Part shown: positions 48,270-59,639 of the stretch, in pieces | How the letters are laid out: each line of letters starts with the position of its first letter | Numbering within the stretch: position 1 is the first letter of the stretch | Origin: Carya illinoinensis | Taxonomy: Eukaryota > Streptophyta > Magnoliopsida > Fagales > Juglandaceae | Direction of reading: 5' to 3' | DNA: 64,000 nucleotides | NCBI RefSeq assembly: GCF_018687715.1 | Contig: NC_056764.1 | Coordinates: forward strand, 2,544,501-2,608,500 | Translations under genes and position numbers: made by a program | The notes under the pieces: model-generated | Told to the model about the DNA's origin: nothing | The model's database searches: none | What the model saw: the letters and a program-made list of their open reading frames with translations, nothing else

Positions 48270-48547
48270 TTCTAATATTTATTATATGCATGAGCCTTTC
48301 CACGTATGAAATTAATCTTATTGCGATGAAAAATATTTTAAGGAAAATAATTTACAACCAAACAAGTACTATTTTTCGAATTAAATTTAGAGGGATGGGA
48401 GAGATGCCAGGCGCTTTTAGACATACATATATTCATATATATATATACACACATAAACTACATGACTAGCTGCTAATCTTTACTATGTGAAATCATTTAT
48501 TTCTTTAAACTCTATTGTTTTCTTCATTCGAGTTTTGGCTCTTTGTT
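48270..48547. repeat. Host segmental duplication, copy B left part
   Basis: 48270-48455 matches 50090-50300 (CCTTTCCACGTATGAAAT and flanks). 48460-48547 matches 31450-31555 (CATGACTAGCTG through TTTTCTTCATTCGAG). The B segment therefore links sequences found at A (31.4 kb) and C (50.1 kb). Confidence 0.75.
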
Positions 48548-49865
48548 GTCTACCGTAGGCCTGCACAGTGACCTGGTCTGATCAGATTTGGGCTTGATCT
48601 GACCCAACCCGTAGGCGAGGCAGCATCAACTCGACCCGACCCGAATAGTGAATTTTCGGATCGGGTCAAGCCCGTTCTTCTTGCTTTCGATCATTTCACC
48701 TTCATAATTTGGTTTGCAGACCCACGCTTTGCAAACTTTGCCTCTCACACATCGTTCGTCCCTCCTTTTCCTCTTCCTCCTTCTCCTCCCCTCCCAAACT
48801 CACCCTCCCTCTGCAGGTACACCTTGAGGGGCTCTACATAGTCCTTGAAGTTAAGGATGGTCATGGCCCATAGCAGATCGTCGCTTCTCCCTCTAGCACT
48901 TGTCGGATGCCTCACCGGTGATAAAGCTTATGATCTATTTCATTTTCTTTGAGATCGTCGATGACCTTCACCTCAAGACGAAGTAGAGGCTTTGGGTGGA
49001 ACCTCGTATCAGTCTTTAAGACATTGAAGGAGATACCCATATCGGAAAGTTTCGAGAAAACGGTTCAAGGTAGCGTTTGGGTCATGGGAAGTTCTCTAAG
49101 TTAGATTTGTATATCACTAGGTTAAGCTCTTCCCTTGAAAAGTCTTATGCTACATCTCTTCAAGCATTTGAGGTGATCTTGGTCGATGATCTATAGGGAG
49201 ACTCTGAGAGGGATCTTGTTGGTTTGATCTGACATCGAAGTGAGTGCTTCGCATGACCGGATCTTTTTTCTTTATGCTTCTGATTTTTGAGCAGGACCCA
49301 TTTTTTGGATTTTGTATGCCTCTCCGATCAGTTTCTAGCATCCATAATATTTTTTGGTTTTACTTAATTATCATTTTTCAGAGCTTGATTTTGTCAATTT
49401 AGTTGAATTCCCCTTTAGATCAAAGTAATAAGCTCTTCTATTGGTTTAGATGGGTTAAACTTTGGGTTCCTCAAACAGTTGAGGTTTAATTTTTATTTTT
49501 TAACACGATTTTCCCTTGGATCACACTTAATTGGTAGCTGTCTCAATTTTTACTAGAATTTCGAGTGCTTAATTCTTTGCATCTGAACTCGCTGCCTGCT
49601 AATGGTATTGCATGAATCCAATTCCTCAATTTCTCGAGAAAACGGTTCAAGGTGGTGAACAACGACAATGAACAGCTGCTAGGGTTTGAGGATAAGTACT
49701 TCTCTGAGAGTGGGATTGATCGACTCATCGATTTCGACTGATAATTGTTTGTAATTAACCGTGTTTGGGATTGATCTGATGAACACGACTTTAGTTGGGT
49801 GTGCCCATGTTGGGTATGTCGGATGGATCGGGCCCAATCTTTTTATGCACGACCCTAGTCAATCG
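48548..49865. mobile_element. hAT-like non-autonomous element with GACCCGACC repeats (copy in duplication B)
   Basis: The body is 48556-49857. The ends are TAGGCCTGCACAG and, inverted, TAGGGTCGTGCA. The imperfect 8-bp duplications are GTCTACCG (48548) and GTCAATCG (49858), 6 of 8 identical. Subterminal CGACCCGACCCG occurs on the left and GGATCGGGCCC on the right. The paralogous segment A (31555-31575) lacks it. The interior has CT-rich and mixed sequence but no transposase. Confidence 0.7.
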
Positions 49866-50954
49866 TTACATAATTAATCAACGACAAGACGTACCCCTCA
49901 CAAGGTCAATAATATTTGTGAAATTATAGTTACAATTGTGAGTGTGCAAGCGCTGTATATTTATTTTAAAAATGGTATATAAATACAAAATTTACGTGAA
50001 AAAAATTAATTTTTTAATAATAAACTTCAATTTTTTTCTTAAAAAAACTATATGCCACTTATACATTCTACGATTATTTGTAACATTACTCATAATATTT
50101 ATTATATATACGAACCTTTCCACGTATGAAATAATTAATCTAATTAATCTTATTGTGATGAAAAAGATTTTAAAGATAATGAATGGCAACCCAACAAGTA
50201 TATATTATTTTTCGGATTAAACTTAGAAGGATGCAGGGAGGGATCATGCTAGGCGCTCTTAGACATACGTACAGACATACATATACATACACACGTGTAT
50301 ATGTATATATATGATCAATGCATATGCTCCTCACTGCATGGCTTAATTTTCATCTAGCTAGCTTTTGGACAATAATATTATTACATATTTTGTTTCTAAC
50401 ATACTTATCATTAAATTTAAGAATAATTCTATTTGAAAGTTTTTATATTATATACTCTTAACGTGACATAATTTAATTTAAAAGATAAATTTTAAAATTT
50501 AAATATTACAAATTAAATTATGACATGTATTAAAAGTTACAGTATGGTGCAAATGCCTTTAAAGAGCAATACCCTAATTTTAATACCTTTATCCATTTGA
50601 TTATTATTATGCAACCAATCCTAATTTAACATAATCTCCATGCGTTTAATTCCCCTATGTATATATCCTTTTTAATTGAAATTAAAGCCAATTGGCTATA
50701 TATAATAAGAAATATACTTGTAATTGTGAGTGTGCAAGAGTTATGTAATCATTTAAAAATAAAAAAATAAATATATAATCTACAAAATTAATTTTTTAAT
50801 AATAAATTTCATTACTTTTTAAAACAACTACATAATACTAGCACATTTATATCTAACAGTACTCTATTCTTAATTAGTCAAATATATATGGAATGGTAGC
50901 TAGTAAGAAATTAAAGCCAACTGGCTAGCTAGCTAGCTCGCTCGTGTTATTTTG
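49858..50954. other. Duplicated host segment and ERF copy 3 downstream region
   Basis: 49866-49915 matches the sequence flanking CACTA 1 (AATCAACGACAAGACGT, then CCCCTCACA.GGTCAATAAT) without the element. 50090-50300 repeats 48270-48460. MITE-like stretches with TTGTGAGTGTGCAAG lie at 49923-50090 and 50707-50870. No gene. Confidence 0.6.
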
Positions 50955-51581
50955 CTAGTGGCCATGCATGCGCTTCCAAGAGCCGTTATCGGATGATGGA
51001 GGCGGACAACGGTTCCGGCGAGCGGCGTTTGAGGTCACTCTGATCGGCTCCCAATCGTTGCCGATCAAGTGCGGAAAATTGAGCTTAGCCTTCGAACCAC
51101 GTGTCTTGAAAGCAACTCGGTCATATGCCAAAGCTGCATCCTCAGCCGTCTGGTACGTTCCGAGCCACACCCTCACACCGCTCTTCGTTGGATCCCTTAT
51201 CTCTGCCGCGTACTTACCCCACGGTCTCCTCCTTACCCCCCTGTAAAGCGGCGCGCGGGCACACTCACGCGCCACAGCCTCTTCGCTTCTCTTTCCCCGA
51301 GGCTTCGACTCGTCGGTGGTTGCCGACGCTAAATCAAGTTGATTCGACGAAACCACCGCCTCCTGATCGGTATTGTCGTCCACTTTCAACGCCAACGTCG
51401 CGGTACTAGTACCCCAACTGTCATTAAGAGAAACGTCGCTAAAGCTTGTAGTAGTACTAGTCCGACAAACCACCTCAGCATTCTCGAAACTCATCGCCGA
51501 GTGAAAACTGTTCCCGGTAGTTTCGGAATCACCGAGAAGGTACCGTCGAACCGATTCGAGGACAGCAAAGTCCGAGTTCAT
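50955..51581 (-). CDS. AP2/ERF transcription factor, group IX type (copy 3)
   Basis: An intronless frame of 208 residues. The AP2/ERF domain is at about 113-170 ([18 protein letters not shown] through [14 protein letters not shown]). The N-terminus [20 protein letters not shown] aligns with residues 25 onward of copy 2. A shared AVAREC string just before the domain also ties the two together. Differences: valine at 156 and threonine at 160, where the sisters have alanine and methionine ([10 protein letters not shown]). The protein stops about 35 residues after the domain (WKRMHGH), so the basic and acidic C-terminal regions of copy 2 are missing. It may act without its own activation region or be decaying; the frame itself is intact. 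Confidence 0.92.
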   Translation of the reverse strand: MNSDFAVLESVRRYLLGDSETTGNSFHSAMSFENAEVVCRTSTTTSFSDVSLNDSWGTSTATLALKVDDNTDQEAVVSSNQLDLASATTDESKPRGKRSEEAVARECARAPLYRGVRRRPWGKYAAEIRDPTKSGVRVWLGTYQTAEDAALAYDRVAFKTRGSKAKLNFPHLIGNDWEPIRVTSNAARRNRCPPPSSDNGSWKRMHGH

Positions 51582-51680
51582 GATCTTGCCTGGCCTGCAG
51601 TTATGTTTGCAATTTTTGTGTTTAGGTTTCTTTCTTTGATCTGTAGGTTGCTCGTAAAGGTTGCTTTGCAGGGCGTTGAA

Positions 51681-51688
51681 GATTTATA
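51681..51688 (-). promoter_or_regulatory. TATA box of ERF copy 3
   Basis: TATAAATC on the minus strand, about 100 bp upstream of the ATG at 51581. The same string precedes copy 2. Confidence 0.6.
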
Positions 51689-54127
51689 GCCAAGATTTTC
51701 ATGAGATGCAATAAATGTGCACTTGGAAGCTATATAAAATAATAAATGGCATGAAATGACTATTTAATTTGGAACTTTCATGCATGCATGGACCATGGTA
51801 CATGCAAGATGTTGTTGCAAGTGTGGTGATTAGATTAAAAAATTAAAAAATTAAAAACAGAAAGTGGCCAAGTGGGCAGCGTACGTACGGATCACCTGGT
51901 TTATATGTACACGTAAGAGAAGTAGAGACAATAAAGAGTTTACGTAAAAATAAATAATTCATAAATTGAGGTGATTTTTTATAATTAATGAAATTTGGTG
52001 TACTATATCAACTATATATATATAAATTATTAATTAGAAGAATAGTAAAAACAACAAAATAGAGAGTCATGCCTCCGGCCGGACGACGTACGGCGAGTTG
52101 ATCGAGTTTTTTAATTCTCTAAAGTATTATTACTTCTTGTTAGTGCTTAATCAATAAAATTATCAGTGAATACTGATCTCTAGCTTAATTTCCTTCAATA
52201 TCGCAGATTCGCAATATGCATGCATGTGTTGCAGAAATTTAGCTAAATATTAATATATAATATATACGATATATAGTCTCTTAATTTGACGTGCAATTCA
52301 TTCAATTCCCGAGAGACAAAGCAAGAGACCCGTAGAGAAATTAACGTGATAGTCAAAATATTTTATTTTATTATTATAATTTTTTTAAATTTTTACATAA
52401 AATATAATAAAAAATTTAATTTTTTTTTAATTTTAAAATAATAATAATATTATTATTAAAAAATAATATTATATTTAATTTTTAATTTTAATCTAAACTT
52501 ATCTCATTTCAATTAACTTACCGTCCAAGCCGCACCTAAAGTGTAGTGCAAGGTACGATAACTTAATTTATTGTTAAAATTAATTAAAGGTCCCTTACCT
52601 GTGGGTGTGGCCAATACTACTAATTGGGACCTTTTTTTTTTTTTTTTAAAATTACCGTACAGTTGATTTTTAAGTTTGGACTTTGAATTTATGCGAGGAT
52701 GGAGACTTTTTGCTTAGTCCGATCCGTCACCCAACAAAACATTAAAGTTCAAACTCCGGGATGGATAAGTCTATAAAAGTAAGAATTTATAAAGTTCTTT
52801 TACAATTTTAGGTACTGGTCACGTCCATAGAGGCTTGAATACTTAATTCAATGCATGATCTAATTATTATATATATATATATATGTTTACTCGAGAAATG
52901 CAAAAAAAAAAATATATATATATATCCAGACAATGAAAAGATTAATCATGAAATAATTAATAAAGTATATATTTTCTGAAGTTTGTGTTATATTAATTAA
53001 TAATTAAGACCATATAATATATGCTAGCTAGCTATTCCCTAGTACGTATGGTCTTCGCGTCGTGCGTAATTTACAAATTATCAACGTACGATATATCGAT
53101 CTATATTAATATTGCAAAGACTAATTAGTAATTACGTACATGATACATAAATCATGTGATGCATGAATGATTCTGGCCGGTTAATATGATCACGATCATC
53201 CATCAACCTGATCTCTTTAATTTGAAGACAAAACGTTTTTGTCAATCGTTTCGTTTTTTGTTGCATGTGATAGGCTAATAACTCATTTACGACGTTGATA
53301 GACAATTTTAAATATAATAATAATAATAATATATTTTTATTATATTTAAATACATAAAATAAAAATAAAAGTCAAAATAAAATTTGAAAATAATATTATT
53401 TTATTCAAATTGTTGTTTAGTAGTAACTTTATTATTTTTCTATATATATATATAATTACAATAGACACAAAGAGATTATATAAAAATAAATCCACAAATT
53501 GATATAATTTTATGGGATTCATTATATTTACTTTATGAATAAAGTTTATAATCTGACATATTGTATCAAGTCACGTCAGTTTATTTTTATATAATCTTTT
53601 TATGATTAAAGTATTTTTAATATATATATATATATATGCAATTCAGCTGCAAGAAATACAAAAAGGGCAGGAAATGGTAATTAGAGAAATAGTACCATTG
53701 ATGAGCTTATATTATATAATTCGAGGAGGAAAAATTGGCCACTTGCTAGCTAGCTAGCGTATAACAGTTGAAATGTTATGATTCTAGCCAGAGTACTTCA
53801 AGGCATGCAGCTAGGTTTGTTAAAAGTCAGAAAATTAGTTTTCCTTAATTACTTTATAAGGTTCCAATTTCCAAAGGACGTTTGAAATTAATGCTAGCGA
53901 TCATGATTCCAAGCACTTGAATTAAATCATCTAAAGAAATAATTAATAGTGGTTCCAACATTTTGATTAATTACGAAGTGCAAATTGTATATCATGACAT
54001 ATATATACTATACGTTCTTCATCATCTTCGATCTAGCTATAGCTAGCCAGCCAAGTTGGCCGTTGACCATTTTCGGTCTTGTTGCTATTATCTGGCCGGC
54101 CTACAAGTTTTTTTTTTTTTTGTCCTA

Positions 54128-54163
<36 letters not shown>

Positions 54164-56093
54164 GTGTGATATTAATTCTTTCTTTCCATTTTATTTTAAA
54201 TGGCTGAGATCAGTATATACGTACATACGTGCGTACCCGGCCAATTAGCTAATATTATAAATAAAAAGAATTTTATACATCACAATTTCATTTTATATTA
54301 TGTAAAATGTATATTGACACATTTTTCACCATTAAATAATTTTTTATTAGATGATTTTTTGTTATTCAATAATGATGATAAATATGTCATATCTATAGTA
54401 TTATTCGTCATATATAATAACTAAAATATTTCATATTTTATTTTAAACGAATATAAACTAACCCAATTAATTAACTTGTTTCTTTGTTTTTAATGACTCT
54501 TTTTTAATACATGCATGCCGGCCGGAAGCTGCATGCATGTGCCACTTATAATATTTGAAGAAATTTAAATGTGAAAATTGCATATATATTTATTTATTTA
54601 TTTATTATGTCTTACTCATGTAAATATAGTATTATATATTGGGTCGTCTGTCATGATTCAAGCTCCATCCTTATATCAGTCTAAAATATGGCGAGGTTAA
54701 TTTATTAATTAAAGACTCGACTTTGTTTTTCTTTTTCTTTTTTTTTTGGGTTGAGAAAACTATATATATACTATAAGAAAATTATTTATTTGTGACTAAT
54801 TAATTCTAGTGAAATAATTATTTTCAACTAAAATTAGTTATAAATCATTTTTTGATCGAAATAAATTGGTCACAAAAATTATTTTATATATATATATATA
54901 TATATAAACATTAAATTACAATTATATATATACTATTAAATTAGGCTTGGAGTGCAGAAGACGCTAGTATATATGACGAGTACGTATACATGACGAGTAC
55001 CGTCGACATATAGCCTCTCCATCTATGTCTAATGGAACTACTCACACGTCATGCAATTAATACCCAATACTCAATTATTTTATCTATAATTGATTGTCGA
55101 TCTGTTTGGAGACCATGTGTATAGAGTGATCTAGAGATCATGTAGATTTTTATCATCTGAATTAACTGCCCTCAATCTCGTTTAGTTGTACAGTTCAGAT
55201 GAGATGATATATGATGTTTTGAATAGTAATGAATAAAATATTATTATAATATTATTTTTTAATATTAGTTTTGTTTTGAAATTTAAAAAAATTGAATTGT
55301 TTATTATATTTTATATGGAGATTTAAAAAAGTTATAAATATGAGTTGAATTGAGATGAGATAGGATGAACTGAACCGTTCGTGTGAGGTATATATATATA
55401 TACACACACACACACCTAATGCCCCGTTTGATTACAAGACTCAGTTATGATCAACTCAGTTCAGTCTAATTTTAAGGTAAGTCTAACATCCAAACACCCA
55501 ACTCTTAAATTAATAAACACATTTTAACTCAAAACCTCCTTACACGTATGACTTATAATTTTTTTCAACTCAACACATCTTTATATCTGGAACTCATAAT
55601 ATTTTTTAATTTTTCATAAATAGTACTAAACTGATCATGATCTTAGCATCCAAATACATCTAAACTCATTTTAGATAAGTGTCACATAACTCACTCTACC
55701 AAGTACATAACTCACTACTATTTATAAAAAATTCAGCTTATTTCAATATCTAAATATAGACTAAAGTAGAATGATCTTGAAGATAACTAGAAAAGTAATT
55801 TGATTTATGTTGTTGCTGGAGAGGGGAGCTAAACGGCCTGGAGCGCATGCAGCAAAGGCAGTACTTCCCCCTTAATTCGTACTGATGCATATTCCTTCAT
55901 GCATGGTTTAATGATACACAATCAAGGAAGAAGTCATGATTATGAGGCGAATATATTTAATTAGTAAAAATAAATAGTTCAATTGAAATTTAAAAAACAC
56001 CATCAGCAAACTGATATAATAAATAAATAAAGTGAATAAAAATATAAGGAAAAAAATTTGAAATTTCATTCTTTCAATAATTTTGAAAATTTT
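51689..56093. other. Intergenic AT-rich DNA with repeats
   Basis: No supported gene. Contents: MITE-like stretches near 52350-52545 and 53468-53620; a (TC)n microsatellite at 54130-54158. A CACTA-end-like CTATAAGAAAATTATT with an inverted interior lies near 54767-54900. An AT-rich repeat with GTTCAGATGAGATG ends is near 55190-55375, and one starting CCCCGTTTGATTACAAG near 55421-55760. Confidence 0.4.
54130..54158 (+). repeat. (TC)n microsatellite
   Basis: About 14 TC units without interruption. Confidence 0.9.
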
Positions 56094-56204
56094 CACTACA
56101 AGAAATTTAATTTTTAGGGACGAAATTAATTTCGTCCCTAAAAGTACTTTTCTGAGACGAAATTTTAATTTCGTCTCAAAACATGGAAAACCTTATAAAT
56201 CCGT

Positions 56205-56363
56205 TCGAACTAAAAAAAATTAGTTCGAACTTGAGATTCTGAGACGAATTAGGTCGTCTCCAAAAATCTATGCCGTTCGAACTAATTAAATTTAATTCGA
56301 ACAGAAAATTAATTAATTCGAATGCAATATTATTTGTTCGAATTAGTATTAACGTGTTCGAAC
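56205..56363. repeat. Left-terminal TTCGAA array, CACTA 2
   Basis: TTCGAA cores start at 56205, 56225, 56277, 56297, 56318, 56338 and 56358. Steps are 20, 52, 20, 21, 20 and 20. Confidence 0.85.
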
Positions 56364-56745
56364 GGTATTATTTAATTGAAAAGATATATTGTTAAAATTG
56401 TAAGAATACATATTTTTTCTATTAATTTTTTATCATTTCCAAAGTAAATAAAAAGTTCTATATATTATATATTATGATTTACAATGAATTAAAATATTTA
56501 CAAATTCATAAATAATTAATTTTATGTAATTAATTTAAAAATATTTTAGTTAACTAAATATTAATTTAAAGATAGTGTCATTTTTTCAATTATCGTGAAC
56601 ACTAAGTATAATGAGAAGAAATGTGTTATTAACAATAAAGAGGCTAGCAAACACTAAAAATAAAAACTATACTGCATTAATTACATTCCAAAATGAGTTA
56701 GACGTTCTATACAATATAAAAAAGTAAAAAAATTACTAACAATAT

Positions 56746-57897
56746 TTATTTATTATATAAATCAAAATCCTCCTGTAAAGTTTGCAACCGTCCTTCTAGG
56801 TCCTTAAGCTTCTCCATCATGGGCTGAATGAAGTCCCTCAATAAAATGTCGCGGTGGTCCGCCAATATAGCTCGTACCTCATCTGGAGTAGCCCCAGCAG
56901 GGTGTCTCTCAATAGGGGCAGCAGCAGTAGAAGCTGGATCAGTAGGCGGAGGCTGATCCTGTAGGACTGGACGAGTCTTCGACAAGTGACCCTTGCTCTT
57001 ACTGAATGTGATCTTGTTAACGGGCCCCATCTGTGGCGACCTCCGCTCAGTCAAAGTCACTGCAACCCCTGAATGGAGTAAGAGGTTAGATATCAAAAGC
57101 GCAAATGGTAGACTACCTCCACCCGAATAGCGTGACTCTGTGCGAATGCGGAGGAAGAAATATAATGCCAGATCAATCGGCTCCCCCTGTGCTAACCGTA
57201 ACAAAAATCTGGCCCGCTCGATCCCGAAATCAGTCTTGTGTTTTTTCGGATCAATGTTATACCCAACAATCAAATTAAGCATTCTGAAAAATGCTATACA
57301 GTCGGCCTGTCGGATCACTTTACCGCCATCATATGGAGGAGCCTCAGGGTCTCGCACTAGGTCACGAACCTGATCGTCTGTGAGACCATCATCAGGTACC
57401 TCATCACCGCTCTCACTATCATCCGAGCTAGCATCCAGCTCTGCGGTCTGTCTATCCGGCACTGGCGATGAGGATGCGACTGTAGTGTCCTCTCCAGATG
57501 GTGCAGTCGCTGATCTCGCTGCTGCTGCTGCAGGATAGGCACCGGGCTCTCGCCGCAAATCTAGGAACTCAGCAATAACGCGAGGAGAGAATATAATACT
57601 CACTCCCCGGACTACTAAGTTATAGCATAGAGCATCACCAGGCTGCTCACCCATGGCACGGTAAAACTCACCGACCATCTCAGGATATGCTGTGCCCCTC
57701 TGTTGACAGATCGGGGTCCATCCACGATCGGTGATGATGTCATGTATGCTCCGCCCCTCCCAAGTGAGGTCACGGAAGTCACCTAAAATGATCTCCCGCT
57801 CAACTAGTATAGGCCTGACGGCCGGCTGAGAAGGAGATGCGGAGGTACTTTCTACTGTCTGGGGTCTGGAACGTTTTCTTCCGCTGCTGCTTGCCAT
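56746..57897 (-). CDS. Putative plant transposon protein (Transposase_32-like), CACTA 2
   Basis: A 383-residue frame starting MASSSGRKRSRPQTVE. It shares with the CACTA 1 protein the blocks EREIILGDFRDLTWEG, DRGWTPIC, MVGEFYRAM, VVRGVSIIFSP, AFFRMLNLIVGYNIDP, RARFLLRLAQGEPIDL and LPFALLISNLLL. A low-complexity acidic and Ala/Ser linker follows residue 120. The C-terminus (VRAILADHRDILLRDFIQPM and on) may form a coiled coil. Biochemical role unknown. Its repeated presence, always leftward and next to the left end, argues for an element-borne accessory protein rather than a captured gene. Confidence 0.8.
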   Translation of the reverse strand: MASSSGRKRSRPQTVESTSASPSQPAVRPILVEREIILGDFRDLTWEGRSIHDIITDRGWTPICQQRGTAYPEMVGEFYRAMGEQPGDALCYNLVVRGVSIIFSPRVIAEFLDLRREPGAYPAAAAARSATAPSGEDTTVASSSPVPDRQTAELDASSDDSESGDEVPDDGLTDDQVRDLVRDPEAPPYDGGKVIRQADCIAFFRMLNLIVGYNIDPKKHKTDFGIERARFLLRLAQGEPIDLALYFFLRIRTESRYSGGGSLPFALLISNLLLHSGVAVTLTERRSPQMGPVNKITFSKSKGHLSKTRPVLQDQPPPTDPASTAAAPIERHPAGATPDEVRAILADHRDILLRDFIQPMMEKLKDLEGRLQTLQEDFDLYNK

Positions 57898-57991
57898 TAG
57901 TATACTGTTGATGTATAAAAGATATATGTGATCTAATTAAAGTGAATTAGAGGAATGATGATATTGTGCTATCATGGTTGACAACTGCTTA

Positions 57992-58209
57992 TTCGAATGG
58001 CCTTTAATTCCATTCGAATTAAATTATATTCATTCGAATGAAATTTAAATTCATTCGAATGAACATAATTTTCATTCGAATGACCTCAGATATGTCCATT
58101 CGAATTAGCCTAAAATCCATTCGAATAAAATTATATTCCATTCGAATTAACATAAATTTAATTCGAATGGACTTGACTTCAATTCGAATGAAATTTGTAT
58201 TCATTCGAA
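57992..58209. repeat. Phased ATTCGAAT array, CACTA 2
   Basis: Eleven TTCGAA cores start at 57992, 58013, 58033, 58054, 58075, 58099, 58120, 58141, 58162, 58183 and 58204. Steps are 21, 20, 21, 21, 24, 21, 21, 21, 21 and 21. The motif is mostly CATTCGAATG; linkers differ. The open frames here (repeated FIRMN/SIRI heptads) are a by-product of the 21-bp step. Confidence 0.95.
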
Positions 58210-58451
58210 CGGACCTGAGCCAAACAGACATGGCTGAGTCGACTCAGAACCGAACCGACACATTCATTTTTATGAAGGAATCCAATATTTTAATCGGTAG
58301 AAATGATTTAGGAGTAAATCCCTATCATTTCTACCGATTATAGTTGTGTCATTTGCCCCCAAAACAACAAAATGGGGCCGGATTGATTCAAAATCCGACC
58401 CCCCCAAAACTAACTAAAAAAATTATAAAAATAATTAACATTTAACCCATA

Positions 58452-58591
58452 CCTCTTGTTCTAGGAGATTTGAGGAGTTGGTCGGAGTTGGTGGCGGCGT
58501 TGTGGCTGCTAACGGCGGAGGAAATCGAAAAGTTCGAATGAGAGGAGGCACGAAATCTCCTGGGGAAGAAACTGGTTCGCGGCTTAAATAA
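58452..58591 (-). promoter_or_regulatory. Leftward promoter and leader exon, CACTA 2
   Basis: The minus-strand TATA-like TTATTTAAG is at 58583-58591. The leader then runs to a donor AACAAGAG|GTATGG near 58452. This mirrors 34150-34286 in CACTA 1. Confidence 0.5.
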
Positions 58592-58601
58592 CGTGATTTC
58601 G

Positions 58602-58670
58602 TTCGAACGGAAGTATAATTAGTTCGAACTAAAAGGGTATAAGTTCGAACTAGAAGGGTATAAGTTCGAA
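58602..58670. repeat. Promoter-proximal TTCGAA array, CACTA 2
   Basis: Cores at 58602, 58623, 58644 and 58665, each exactly 21 bp apart, starting 11 bp upstream of the leftward TATA-like box. Confidence 0.9.
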
Positions 58671-58689
58671 TGAATTATATAATACTTCA

Positions 58690-59375
58690 TAAAAATATAT
58701 ATATAAGTACAAGAGGTAAAACAATTGAGAAGTATTAGTAATAATAGTATATAATACAGAGTATACTAGTACTAATGGCCAAATTTCTCACTAGTATATA
58801 TAATAATATATATTAGATAACTATATATCAATAGTATAGAGTTTTATACTAGTTACTTATATATATTGTAAGTATCTAGTATATATATATGTAATAGTAT
58901 ATATATTATGGATTAGATGAGTATAAAATAGTATTGTCTAAAGTATTGCATTATAAAGTAAATATAGTAAGTATATAGTAAAACATTGCATTAATTATAC
59001 TAGTATAAAAAACATATTTCTAATATGTTTAGTTTGTATATTAATAATAAACCAAGTACTTGGACTATATTATAAAATATTACAGTATTATTAGTTTTCA
59101 TATTTTGATGGTATCTATACTTTAATATCACTTAGTATTATACTATTAGTGATACTTAGTATTATACTTATAGTGATACTAACTTATAAGTATAACACTA
59201 TTAGTGATTGTAAATAAAATATTATACTATTTTAAATACTTAATATTATAGATTGATAAGAAACTTAGTATTATGATATTAGTGACACTTAGTATTATAT
59301 AGTCTATATAATTTTTACATATACACATAATAATATTGGGTGTATTATGTGTATAGTTATATATTTATCTAATTA
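58690..59375. repeat. AT-rich spacer between divergent promoters, CACTA 2
   Basis: Nearly pure A/T with TAGTATTATACT-type strings. Same position as 34490-35905 in CACTA 1. No genes. Confidence 0.8.
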
Positions 59376-59379
59376 TCTG

Positions 59380-59598
59380 TTCGAACTAATATAATGTTAG
59401 TTCGAATAGAGATAATTCATGTTCGAACGAATTTTTTTTGTTTGGAGGGAAAATTCGCGCCAAGTTATCAGTATATGCTGGAGAATATTCCTTTTTCTGT
59501 TCGAACTGGAAAAATATTAATTCGAACGCGAAAAAATTGTGGGAAAAATTAGCGGTATTTGGACTTTCGCGTTCGAACTGATTAAAATTTAGTTCGAA
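59380..59598. repeat. TTCGAA array upstream of rightward gene, CACTA 2
   Basis: Cores at 59380, 59401, 59422, 59500, 59521, 59572 and 59593. Steps are 21, 21, 78, 21, 51 and 21. Confidence 0.85.
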
Positions 59599-59639
59599 CT
59601 GAAATGCACATATTATTAATCCGATCCTTTCACTTCATT

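Noticed and set aside
54767..54900. A third CACTA element
   Set aside because: Only a degenerate CTATAAGAAA end with an inverted interior is present; no second end or coding sequence could be found.
58019..58343. Frames encoding FIRMN/SIRI heptad repeats
   Set aside because: A 21-bp DNA step makes a 7-residue repeat in any frame; not a protein.
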